Of a DNA stretch of 11,754 bases, positions 5,862-11,754 are shown one piece after another (the stretch's first letter is position 1; every line of letters starts with the position of its first letter). Made by a program: the position numbers and the translations under genes. Origin of the DNA: Oscillospiraceae bacterium (GTDB lineage Bacteria > Bacillota > Clostridia > Oscillospirales > Ruminococcaceae); assembly GCA_017528675.1 (NCBI GenBank), contig JAFXOO010000295.1, positions 1-11,754 of the forward strand, read 5' to 3'. Under the pieces are notes generated by a model. It was not told the DNA's origin. It saw only the letters and a list, made by a program, of their open reading frames with translations, and searched no databases.

Positions 5862-7205
5862 ATGCGTATCGAACTGAATTACGGCGGCTTGGGAAGTATC
5901 ATGTCAGTTTCAACCATGCAGGAGCATCTGGAGCGCCTGCTGGGCAGATCAGAATCCGTTGTATCCTCCCTGAAAACTGTTCGTTCCTATGTATACAATA
6001 TGAACGGCGGTGTAGGCGTATTGCAGGATGCACTGGGCGATATCGAGCAGAGGCTGACCAGAGAAGATGCTGTGAACGGCAATCTGAAGCAAACGCAGCA
6101 GCAGGTATCTTCTTTCCTGGAAACCGCCAGAAAAACAGACCTTGCAGTTGCCGGCACTGTCAACCAGAATGAGCAGGCGTTTTACTCCGTCAATGAATGG
6201 GCACGGCCTGCACCAGCGACTTCCGGGAGCGAGAAGTCATTCGGGGAGAAAGCGTGGGACTGGCTGTGCGGCGTCGGGAAGGCAATTTCAGATACCGTAG
6301 GCAAGGTCGTGGACAGTATCAAGTCCGCCGTCCATGCGATAGGTGAATTCCTGTCCGGAATCGCGAAGGGAATTCATGATTTCTTCTTCCCCAAGCGTTC
6401 GGTATACGATTCCAAGAATGGCTGCTATGGCGGTGACCAGATGGTATTCGAGTCTGCTTCTGCATCTGAACGTGAAAAATACCGGGAGATTTTTGAAAAG
6501 AACAATCCCGACCTGCACTACACCGACAAGGAATTCAAGAATTATATGAAGAAGCTGACCAGTGAAGGCTGCGGCTATGTCGCATTGGTCAACACGATCT
6601 TTGTACAGTATGAAGGCCGTGAGGAGGAATTCGAGAAGGTCTTCGGATTCCCCATGTATAAATCCAATGGCAAACTGAATTACGAAATGGTCATCGTTGA
6701 TTTGTACTCACGGATGGACAACCGGGATGAATTAGGCAACCTTGATGTGAATTATGACTATGATCCGGACGAAGACGGCGCCGAAGGCTCTTACGACTAC
6801 CGAAGTGATGCTTCCGGAACTGGTACACTTGAACCTCAGTGGGAGTATTATCTGGAGCAATACATGCAGGAGCATGGCGTGAATACAACTGTTGAAACTG
6901 ATGTCACAGTTACGGCGGACAATTACAATTCCATCACTTCCTCCGGGAAGCAGGTCATTGTAGCCCTTCGTGACGGAAACCTGTATAATATGGACGGCAG
7001 CGTGGCACAGGTGATTGACGGCGGTCATGCAATGACAGTTACGGGCGTCACCGATGACGGAATGCTCATTGTTTCATCCTGGGGCGGTCAATACTACATT
7101 GATCCTGCTGAAAACGGCACGAGCCAGGAGGTCGGATCCGGCTCCGACAAGCACACAATCACACAGAGCATGACGTTTACCACTGTTGACTACAGCGGTA
7201 CATGA
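5862..7205 (+). CDS. Putative secreted effector: helical N-terminus plus papain/C39-like cysteine peptidase
   Basis: This 447-aa protein has three parts. Residues 1-115 are polar helix (SVSTMQEHLERLLGR..., LKQTQQQVSSFLETARK) with no cleavable signal peptide and resemble the helical N-termini of WXG100/LXG-type substrates of type VII secretion. Residues 125-175 form an amphipathic, moderately hydrophobic stretch (KAWDWLCGVGKAISDTVGKV, IKSAVHAIGEFLSGIAKGIH). Residues 225-447 form a peptidase-like domain with SEGCGYVALVNTIF (Cys237), DGGHAMTVTGV (His389) and IVSSWGGQYYID (405-414). The last matches the papain NSWG block with Ser in place of the usual Asn. An acidic insert lies at 293-316. The start ATG 5862 has AGAAAGG 10 nt upstream. 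A lipoprotein gene follows in the same operon. No secretion machinery is visible here, so export is inferred. It could instead be a cell-wall or housekeeping peptidase. Confidence 0.7.
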   Translation: MRIELNYGGLGSIMSVSTMQEHLERLLGRSESVVSSLKTVRSYVYNMNGGVGVLQDALGDIEQRLTREDAVNGNLKQTQQQVSSFLETARKTDLAVAGTVNQNEQAFYSVNEWARPAPATSGSEKSFGEKAWDWLCGVGKAISDTVGKVVDSIKSAVHAIGEFLSGIAKGIHDFFFPKRSVYDSKNGCYGGDQMVFESASASEREKYREIFEKNNPDLHYTDKEFKNYMKKLTSEGCGYVALVNTIFVQYEGREEEFEKVFGFPMYKSNGKLNYEMVIVDLYSRMDNRDELGNLDVNYDYDPDEDGAEGSYDYRSDASGTGTLEPQWEYYLEQYMQEHGVNTTVETDVTVTADNYNSITSSGKQVIVALRDGNLYNMDGSVAQVIDGGHAMTVTGVTDDGMLIVSSWGGQYYIDPAENGTSQEVGSGSDKHTITQSMTFTTVDYSGT

Positions 7206-7216
7206 GGTTCATCGGA

Positions 7217-8029
7217 ATGAAACACAAATACATCGCACTTGGATTGGTATTTCTGCCCCTTTTGATGGTCGGGTGCGGAAATCAGACAATATCTTCTGAT
7301 CACACAGAGGAAACCACAGCGTTTTCTTTAATTACAAAAACAGGAAAGGAAACTGAGGAAGTGGATTACAATACTATTTCAAAAGTTCGCTTAACGGATG
7401 CATTCGAGGGTATGATGAGCGATACCATCGCTGAAGAATTACCCGCAGCATTCGTTGACCAGTTCCATGAAGCAGCCGGTGAAATCACAGAGTCAGACCA
7501 TCCGTCCGGATGCAGAATGTACTATGCGCTCAACATGTACACAAGCTCTGAAGATGTCGCTGAGCAGTGGATTGTTGACAGCCATGACTGCATTATCAGC
7601 TCCAACGGCAAGACCTATAAGAGAAGCGGCAAACTGGATGCATGGCTGACGCATATTGAAACGAGCTATGGGCTTACACTGGATTCTGTGTACGGCCGCA
7701 AGCCCACCGCAAATTATTTTGCAATGCTGCAAGATGCGGTTTCTGCTGATTTCGATGAAATCACTGCCACCAATTTTGACAAGGGATTTGAGTACTCCGC
7801 AAACCAGGCTGAGATATCCGGTCTCATTTCTGCGATGGGTACGGATGTGAAGTTTTCCGGCAAAGGAAAAGTGCCCGACAGCTATCAGTATACAGTAGAG
7901 TTTTTCGATCAGAACGGCGCTTCTCTCTATATCCTGTACATTGATAAAAAGGGCAGAATCTATACAGAATACGGATATGAAATCACAAGCAGCGGATTGT
8001 CCGACTGGCTGAAATCGATCATTCATTAA
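7217..8029 (+). CDS. Two-repeat lipoprotein, candidate partner or immunity protein of the peptidase
   Basis: This 270-aa protein begins MKHKYIALGLVFLPLLMVGC, a short signal peptide ending at Cys20 (LMVGC, an atypical lipobox), so it should be anchored outside the membrane. I chose ATG 7217 because TGAGG lies 9 nt upstream. ATG 7202 would overlap the previous stop as ATGA but has no ribosome binding site. The mature part seems to hold two copies of one fold (about 50-150 and 165-270). Each ends in a similar pattern: RMYYALNMY...DSHDCIISSNGKTYKRSGKLDAWL against YQYTVEFF...DKKGRIYTEYGYEITSSGLSDWL. I do not recognise a named family. The tight spacing after the peptidase gene and shared terminator argue for a joint function, such as blocking the peptidase at the cell surface. 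This is inference; a plain surface lipoprotein is possible. Confidence 0.7.
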   Translation: MKHKYIALGLVFLPLLMVGCGNQTISSDHTEETTAFSLITKTGKETEEVDYNTISKVRLTDAFEGMMSDTIAEELPAAFVDQFHEAAGEITESDHPSGCRMYYALNMYTSSEDVAEQWIVDSHDCIISSNGKTYKRSGKLDAWLTHIETSYGLTLDSVYGRKPTANYFAMLQDAVSADFDEITATNFDKGFEYSANQAEISGLISAMGTDVKFSGKGKVPDSYQYTVEFFDQNGASLYILYIDKKGRIYTEYGYEITSSGLSDWLKSIIH

Positions 8030-8033
8030 GGCA

Positions 8034-8146
8034 TTACATCTGCGGGCGGTCATCGTACTGCTGTATCCGCCAGCCCGGATCTATAATGCGATGCTGATCG
8101 CTGATGCAAAGCGCAGACCGACAAAAACCTGAGTTGATGACATTGC
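8034..8146. repeat. Degenerate third copy of the AACAACTTA MITE
   Basis: The right part, GACCGACAAAAACCTGAG then TTGATGACATTG, aligns well with the right end of the intact copies (GCCGACAAAAAGCTTAAG then TTGTTGGCATTG). The left part CATCTGCGGGCGGTCATCG resembles the CTGCGGGTGCAGGGCGGTCACCG portion. The left terminal repeat is not recognisable. It lies between the lipoprotein stop and the terminator stem, and the CATTGCC end merges with that stem. Confidence 0.45.
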
Positions 8147-8183
8147 CCCCCACTGTCTGATAAACAGTGGGGGGCAGTTTTTT
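8144..8183 (+). terminator. Strong intrinsic terminator of the peptidase-lipoprotein operon
   Basis: TGCCCCCCACTGT (8144-8156) and ACAGTGGGGGGCA (8164-8176) form a perfect 13-bp stem with a 7-nt loop. A G and then six T residues (8178-8183) follow. It lies about 115 nt after the lipoprotein stop. Confidence 0.9.
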
Positions 8184-8223
8184 ATGCGCCCGGCATTGTT
8201 TTCTGTTAGGATACCAATTATCA

Positions 8224-8282
8224 TGCAATCCACGGATAACATCAATGGATTGCAGCCTGTCGATAAAGGCCTTTTTCTGGTG
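8224..8282. repeat. Inverted repeat plus 30-bp dispersed segment, copy 2
   Basis: TGCAATCCA (8224-8232) and TGGATTGCA (8246-8254) form a perfect 9-bp stem. The adjacent 8253-8282 is the reverse complement of 5563-5592 (28 of 30). The rest of 8184-8298 holds no gene that I can support. Confidence 0.5.
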
Positions 8283-8298
8283 CCGGCCGCCCCCTGCA

Positions 8299-8487
8299 CA
8301 ATGCTAACAACTTAGAGAAAACAAAACCTGCGGGTGCAGGGCGGTCACCGCCCTGCTTCGCTTTAAGCGACCAGCGGCGCTCGCAAGCTCGCTGGCTGTC
8401 TGCTTATGCCGAGGGAGGTTTAGGAGGGGCGAGCAGCCCCTCCTGAGTCGGCGCAAGCCGACAAAAAGCTTAAGTTGTTGGCATTGG
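8299..8487. mobile_element. MITE-like repeat, copy 1
   Basis: The terminal inverted repeats are CAATGCTAACAACTTAG (left) and, reversed, CCAATGCCAACAACTTAAG (right). The interior has GGGCGGTCACCGCCC and AGGGGCGAGCAGCCCCT hairpins and shares its sequence with copy 2 (10865-11000). It carries a 52-bp insert (about 8357-8408) absent from copy 2, flanked by CTGCTT direct repeats. The 10-bp sequence CCCCCTGCAC flanks the element on both sides (8290-8299 and 8488-8497), a possible target duplication. No transposase ORF is present. It lies 22 bp beyond the MATE gene stop. Confidence 0.75.
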
Positions 8488-8509
8488 CCCCCTGCACCCC
8501 TTTGCGCCG

Positions 8510-9880
8510 TCACGAATGCACGGAGCACACCTCCGGCTTCTGCGAAAGAACGTCTCTGCCGCTTTCTCTCGTAAAAATGCACTTGTAGGCAACCGTATTC
8601 AGCAGAAGTGCGCCAATCCATGCACATGCCTCAGCATAGGCCGTTGCACGGAATCCGATCTGGCCGATGAACAGCGAAATCGTCCCGATGCGGAGCACCA
8701 TCTCCAGAATGCCGGAGAGCATCGGCACCAGCGGAAAGCCCATGCCCTGCACGGCGCTGCGCACCACGAACAGCATGTCCACCGCAAACAGCATTACGCC
8801 GCAGATCGGCAGGAATTCCGCTGCATGCGCAATCTGCTCCCGGCCGCTGAGCAGCAAGGATGCCAGGAATTCCGGAAACAGCAGCATGGCCATACCGAGC
8901 ACCGCATAGGAAATCCCGGCAATTGCAAGACACACCCGCAGCCCCTCGCTGATCCGGTCAAACCGCCTGGCACCGTAGTTCTGTCCGGTATAGGCGGACA
9001 TGGAATACCCGGCTGTGCAGGCAGGCTGCATGAACATATTGATATACTTGCTGCACGCCGAATAGGCGGAAGTATAGGCAACACCAAGCCCGTTGACATA
9101 GTACTGCACCGTCATGCAGCCGATGGCTGTGATGGAATTCATCAGCGCCATCGGAATGCCGTTCTTCAGCAGCCGTGCATACAGCCGCACATCCGGCTTC
9201 GGCTCATCGCCCTGCTTCCTGAGCATGTCGATGCTGCTCAGCCGCTTCATGCAGACAAGACCAGAGACCACCTGCGAGGCAATCGTTGCCGCTGCCGCAC
9301 CCCAGACACCGGTATGCAGTACCAGAATCATCAGGCAGTCGAGCAGAATGTTCAAAATGGAGGAAATCACAATCGCCGCAAGCGGTGTCTTGCTGTCACC
9401 GAGCGAACGCAGCACACCCGAACTCATATTATACAGAATCGTTGCAGCAAGTCCGCCGAACAGAATATAGCCATAGACAAGACTGTCCCCCAGGATGTCC
9501 GGGTCAGTCTGTAACAGCAGCAGCACCGGCTTGAGAAAAACAATGCTCACTACCGTCAGCACAGCCGTCAGGATCACCGCCAGACGGAGTATGGCAGAGA
9601 GCGTGCGGCGCAGCAGAACATCGTTCTTTTCTCCGAAGCTCTGTGCCACAAGCACCGCAAATCCGTTCGACAGCCCGATGGAAAAGCCGACAATCAGGAA
9701 GCACAGCGAGGACATATTCCCCACCGCCGCAAGGGCATTGTCACCGAGTCCTCTGCCGACAATCGCTGTATCTGCGAAGGAATAAAACTGCTGTAGCATG
9801 CCGGTCGCCAGCATCGGAAAGAAAAATTGCAGAATCACACAGCTTGCCTTGCCCTGTGTAAAATCAATCGTTCCGTTCAT
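8510..9880 (-). CDS. MATE-family multidrug/toxin efflux transporter
   Basis: This 456-aa inner-membrane protein has about twelve hydrophobic segments, the usual MATE size and layout with two internally related halves. Recognisable family stretches include PMLATGMLQQFYSFADTAIVGR near the N-terminus and SRxLGD-like SGVLRSLGDSKTPL in the first half. GLGVAYTSAYSACSKYINMF and YTGQNYGARRFDR in the second half match the GQNxGA motif. Such proteins expel cationic drugs, metabolites or peptides in exchange for Na+ or H+; the substrate here is unknown. I chose ATG 9880 because GGAG lies 9 nt upstream; the in-frame ATG 9889 lacks such a site. The AraC-type regulator is divergent, 129 bp away, and probably controls it. 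The MITE copy lies directly downstream and no separate terminator was seen. Confidence 0.92.
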   Translation of the reverse strand: MNGTIDFTQGKASCVILQFFFPMLATGMLQQFYSFADTAIVGRGLGDNALAAVGNMSSLCFLIVGFSIGLSNGFAVLVAQSFGEKNDVLLRRTLSAILRLAVILTAVLTVVSIVFLKPVLLLLQTDPDILGDSLVYGYILFGGLAATILYNMSSGVLRSLGDSKTPLAAIVISSILNILLDCLMILVLHTGVWGAAAATIASQVVSGLVCMKRLSSIDMLRKQGDEPKPDVRLYARLLKNGIPMALMNSITAIGCMTVQYYVNGLGVAYTSAYSACSKYINMFMQPACTAGYSMSAYTGQNYGARRFDRISEGLRVCLAIAGISYAVLGMAMLLFPEFLASLLLSGREQIAHAAEFLPICGVMLFAVDMLFVVRSAVQGMGFPLVPMLSGILEMVLRIGTISLFIGQIGFRATAYAEACAWIGALLLNTVAYKCIFTRESGRDVLSQKPEVCSVHS

Positions 9881-9911
9881 AGAAATCATCTCCGTTTCTG
9901 ATTGTTGCCTT

Positions 9912-9940
9912 ATTATATACCAACAGAGAATAATTATCTA
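9912..9940 (-). promoter_or_regulatory. Probable promoter of the MATE gene
   Basis: Read on the minus strand, a consensus -10 TATAAT (9917-9912) lies 17 bp from a weak -35 TAGATA (9940-9935). The near-palindrome AGAATAATTATCT (about 9927-9939) overlaps the -35 and is a plausible regulator-binding site. A weak -35 covered by an operator fits an activator-dependent promoter. Confidence 0.45.
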
Positions 9941-9949
9941 TCAAAACCA

Positions 9950-9978
9950 TTGCTTTTTTATCAAAAATATGGTATCAT
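9950..9978 (+). promoter_or_regulatory. Promoter of the AraC-type regulator
   Basis: -35 TTGCTT (9950-9955), 17-bp spacer, -10 TATCAT (9973-9978) preceded by TGG. The leader to ATG 10010 is about 25 nt and includes GGGAGG. It faces away from the MATE promoter in the 129-bp shared intergenic region. Confidence 0.65.
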
Positions 9979-10009
9979 TATAGTAGAACTATCACCGGGA
10001 GGGCTGCAT

Positions 10010-10807
10010 ATGAATACCAACCGAGAGCTGAACTACAGACTATTTGTCCAGATTGAGGAAAACTTCCAGCGAATGGAAATCGGAAGTGAGTTTGCAAGAT
10101 ACGATGACATCCGGAACGGCAATGTGGACAAGGTGCGTGAAAATTTTGAAGAAATCCGCCTGCATTACTACGACGGCAAGGGGACGCTCTCGGACAATCT
10201 TCTGCGCAATAATCAGTATCACTTCGCAATCGGCACCGGCATCATCGCCCGTATCTGCATTGACGGCGGCATGAAGCACAACATCGCCTACACGCTCAGC
10301 GACATCTACATCCGCCGGTGCGACAAATGCCGGGAGCCGCAGGAGTTGATTGAGCTGACCGGGGCGATGATGCTGGACTTTGCAGAGCGCATGGCGGAAA
10401 TCCGCAAGGAAAACGGCGCCTCGCTTCATGTGCGGCGAACGATTGACTATATCTACCGCAACCTCGGCGGCAAGCTGACCTTACAGATGGCAGCAGCGCA
10501 TGAGCACCTGCATCCGAGCTATCTCTCCAAGCTCTTTGCCAAAGAGATGCACATGCCGATCAAAGCCTATATCCTACAGGCGAAGATCAGCACGGCGCAG
10601 AACATCCTGACGTTCTCGGACTTCACCATTGCAGAGATTGCAGATTCCCTCGGCTTTTCGTCGCAAAGCGCCTTCACTGCCGCTTTCCGCAGGATCACAG
10701 GCACAACACCGTTCCAGTACCGCAGCCGCTATTCCGAGGAGCATCTGCTGTATCCGCCCGGTCAGACATCCCTGCCCGATGGCGTACAGCCGCCGCAGGA
10801 CAGGTAA
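10010..10807 (+). CDS. AraC-family transcriptional regulator
   Basis: This 265-aa protein has an N-terminal all-helical sensing or dimerisation part (1-130; GKGTLSDNLLRNNQYHFAIGTGIIARICIDGG is the conserved-looking core) of a type often seen in Clostridia. A C-terminal double helix-turn-helix domain spans about 140-240. The second HTH reads IAEIADSLGFSSQSAFTAAFRRITGTTPFQYR (207-238), a textbook AraC signature. The start ATG 10010 has GGGAGG 7 nt upstream. It diverges from the MATE gene, the usual arrangement of a local regulator and its efflux target. The ligand is unknown. Residues 245-265 form a Pro/Gln-rich tail beyond the usual end of the domain. Confidence 0.92.
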   Translation: MNTNRELNYRLFVQIEENFQRMEIGSEFARYDDIRNGNVDKVRENFEEIRLHYYDGKGTLSDNLLRNNQYHFAIGTGIIARICIDGGMKHNIAYTLSDIYIRRCDKCREPQELIELTGAMMLDFAERMAEIRKENGASLHVRRTIDYIYRNLGGKLTLQMAAAHEHLHPSYLSKLFAKEMHMPIKAYILQAKISTAQNILTFSDFTIAEIADSLGFSSQSAFTAAFRRITGTTPFQYRSRYSEEHLLYPPGQTSLPDGVQPPQDR

Positions 10808-10830
10808 TACACTTGTTATACAAATACTAT

Positions 10831-10857
10831 AGCCCCCTCCCCGATGGGGAGGGGGCT
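10831..10857. repeat. GC-rich palindrome 2 after the AraC gene
   Basis: AGCCCCCTCCCC (10831-10842), loop GAT, GGGGAGGGGGCT (10846-10857): a perfect 12-bp stem, related to palindrome 1 at 5510-5532. It may end the AraC transcript, but no T-tract follows. The REP-like repeat reading is supported by the second copy. Confidence 0.6.
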
Positions 10858-10864
10858 GAGGGTA

Positions 10865-11000
10865 CAATGCGAACAACTTAGCGAAATCAAAACTGCGGGT
10901 GCAGGGCGGTCACCGCCCTGCCGAGGGAGGTTTAGGAGGGGCGAGCAGCCCCTCCTAAGTCGGCGCAAGCCGACAAAAAAGCTTAAGTTGTTGGCATTGG
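10865..11000. mobile_element. MITE-like repeat, copy 2
   Basis: The left end CAATGCGAACAACTTAGCG and right end TTAAGTTGTTGGCATTGG are inverted repeats shared with copy 1 (8299-8487), as is the interior (CTGCGGGTGCAGGGCGG..., GAGGGAGGTTTAGGAGG..., GTCGGCGCAAGCCGAC). It lacks the 52-bp insert. No matching flanking duplication is visible. A short piece of interior (TTTAGGAGGG) recurs just after the right end, suggesting a nested or partial second copy to about 11015. Confidence 0.75.
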
Positions 11001-11069
11001 TTTAGGAGGGACGATAAGCAGGCAGCCCAGCGGCGTCATTTCTATACAATCTGACGAAAAATCTGGCTA

Positions 11070-11104
11070 CACATCTGCACCACCAGCTCTGTGCGGTGTT
11101 GCCT
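11070..11104 (-). repeat. Palindromic repeat C, single end abutting the nitroreductase stop
   Basis: Read on the minus strand, AGGCAACACCGCACAGAG followed by CTGGTGGTGCAGATGTG matches the left half of element B (5750-5794) almost base for base, apart from a short duplication in B. The element starts at the base after the nitroreductase TAA. No second inverted end is visible, so this is a half element. The region 11001-11069 holds no gene that I can support. Confidence 0.6.
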
Positions 11105-11566
11105 TTATGTCCTCAGCCCCAATGCCAGAAATCCCACAACCCGGAACTGCTCCGGCAGATCCAGCAGAGCCCGCACATTCTCCTCCGCAGAATGCCCCTC
11201 AGCATCCTCCCGCAGGCGCATCTGCACCCAGCAGCACCCCAGACCGAGTGCTTCTGCCTCCAGCATGATATAGGTCATCGCAATCGAGCTGTCCTCAATC
11301 CAGGTGTCAGACACCGAGCTGTCCGCCGCTGCAACAATGGCAGCTCCCGCCTGCTCCGTGAATGCTGCACCTGCCTGCTTGGCTCTGGAAAGTGCCGCAA
11401 GCTGAGAACGTTCCGTAATGAGAAAGAATCTGCATGGCCTGCGGTTGCGGCTTGTCGGCGCAAGAGCAGCCGCCTGCATCAGCATGTCAAGCTGTTCCTG
11501 CGGGATGGGCGCATCCGCAAACCGGCGGATGCTTTTGCGGGATTTCATGATTGTCAGCAAATCCAT
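11105..11566 (-). CDS. Nitroreductase-family FMN oxidoreductase, probably C-terminally shortened
   Basis: This 153-aa protein has the N-terminal FMN-binding signature of small nitroreductases (IMKSRKSIRRFADAPI, then AAALAPTSRNRRPCRF). The later GLGCCWVQMR segment and RVVGFLALGLR strand are also typical. Such enzymes reduce flavin-accessible substrates with NAD(P)H in the cytoplasm. The start ATG 11566 has a perfect AGGAGG 8 nt upstream. The family normally continues some 15-25 residues after the LALG strand (GYP.EE...-type tail). Here the protein ends in LALGLRT, and the stop directly abuts repeat C. Loss of the tail may or may not abolish activity. The gene lies 22 bp behind a ferredoxin-domain gene, so the two are likely cotranscribed. 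Confidence 0.85.
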   Translation of the reverse strand: MDLLTIMKSRKSIRRFADAPIPQEQLDMLMQAAALAPTSRNRRPCRFFLITERSQLAALSRAKQAGAAFTEQAGAAIVAAADSSVSDTWIEDSSIAMTYIMLEAEALGLGCCWVQMRLREDAEGHSAEENVRALLDLPEQFRVVGFLALGLRT

Positions 11567-11588
11567 ATGCAATTCCTCCTGATGTAGT

Positions 11589-11754
11589 TCAAGGATGACG
11601 GTATTGTCCATGCCGGTCTGACTTGCCGTACCGGATCGAGAATTTCGGACACCGGTGCAGGCAGCCAAGGCACATCGTGCATTGCTTCTTCACCCAGACG
11701 GGCTTACCGTCCTGTATCTGAATGGCATGAACCGGGCTGCCTTGCACAGAGTCC
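11589..11754 (-). CDS. C-terminal end of a 4Fe-4S ferredoxin-domain protein (EFR1-like), cut by the window edge
   Basis: The last 54 residues before TGA (11591-11589) read on the minus strand. CTMCLGCLHRCP is a complete CxxCxxCxxxCP 4Fe-4S binding motif, and the tail IRYGKSDRHGQYRHP is typical of the flavodoxin-plus-ferredoxin EFR1 group. The preceding segment DSVQGSPVHAIQIQDGKPVW aligns with the end of the partner cluster, where xCVxxCPVxAI is expected. Both visible cysteine positions there are serine. The protein would carry electrons, possibly to the nitroreductase encoded 22 bp downstream. This short ORF extends beyond the window, so its start, N-terminal domain and promoter are not visible. 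Confidence 0.75.
   Translation of the reverse strand, partial: DSVQGSPVHAIQIQDGKPVWVKKQCTMCLGCLHRCPKFSIRYGKSDRHGQYRHP

Noticed and set aside
8516..9514. 332-codon plus-strand open frame
   Set aside because: It is antisense to the MATE gene, His/Arg/Gln-rich, with no ribosome binding site: a shadow of GC-biased codon use.
8299..11000. CRISPR array or tandem repeat reading of the repeated GC-rich segments
   Set aside because: The copies lie kilobases apart with inverted-repeat ends and unequal interiors, and there are no regularly spaced direct repeats.
11567..11668. N-terminal extension of the nitroreductase to 11668
   Set aside because: It overlaps the ferredoxin-domain coding sequence in another frame; ATG 11566 has a perfect AGGAGG and fits the family start.

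Overview
The window looks like a stretch of chromosome from a gut Bacillota of the Oscillospiraceae/Ruminococcus type. This is inferred from the moderate GC content, strong AGGAGG-type ribosome binding sites, extended -10 promoters (TGn before the -10 in all five of the better promoters), an AraC-MATE divergent pair, and an EFR1-like ferredoxin next to a nitroreductase. No RNA genes or CRISPR array were seen.

Region 1 (1-1735) is a decayed metal-homeostasis locus. A terminator of an upstream gene (1-43) is followed by a promoter with two Fur-box-like sites. Next come a Fur-family regulator gene broken by an in-frame amber codon at codon 8 and the wreck of an AdcA/ZnuA-ZinT zinc-binding lipoprotein gene. 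The latter has a 1-nt frameshift, an internal deletion centred on its His-Asp repeat, and a lost 3' end. No zinc ABC permease or ATPase gene is present, only a possible 16-codon micro-ORF.

Region 2 (1735-5398) carries gamma-glutamyl chemistry. Two glutamate-cysteine ligases from different families (a GCS2/EgtA-like one on the minus strand, an E. coli GshA/GshF-N-terminal-like one on the plus strand) diverge from back-to-back promoters separated by a palindromic element. The plus-strand ligase is followed after 16 nt by a class II (N-terminal Cys) glutamine amidotransferase related to YafJ/EgtC. No glutathione synthetase domain is present.

Region 3 (5399-8183) starts with GC-rich repeats and a terminator. 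A clear promoter and a roughly 150-nt leader containing a palindromic repeat then lead into a 447-aa protein with a helical WXG/LXG-like N-terminus and a C-terminal papain/C39-like cysteine peptidase domain. A two-repeat lipoprotein gene follows with 11 nt between stop and preferred start, and the pair ends in a strong terminator. The arrangement suggests a secreted effector and a surface-anchored partner or immunity protein.

Region 4 (8183-11104) has a MATE efflux gene and a divergent AraC-type regulator, bracketed by two copies (and a degenerate third) of a MITE-like repeat with AATGC-AACAACTTA terminal inverted repeats.

Region 5 (11105-11754) is a minus-strand operon: the end of a ferredoxin-domain protein and a short nitroreductase-like protein whose stop codon abuts another repeat end.

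The window is therefore repeat-rich, with several genes broken or shortened next to repeats. The most interesting candidates are the peptidase/lipoprotein pair and the double-ligase/amidotransferase cluster. The most instructive decay story is the zinc locus.
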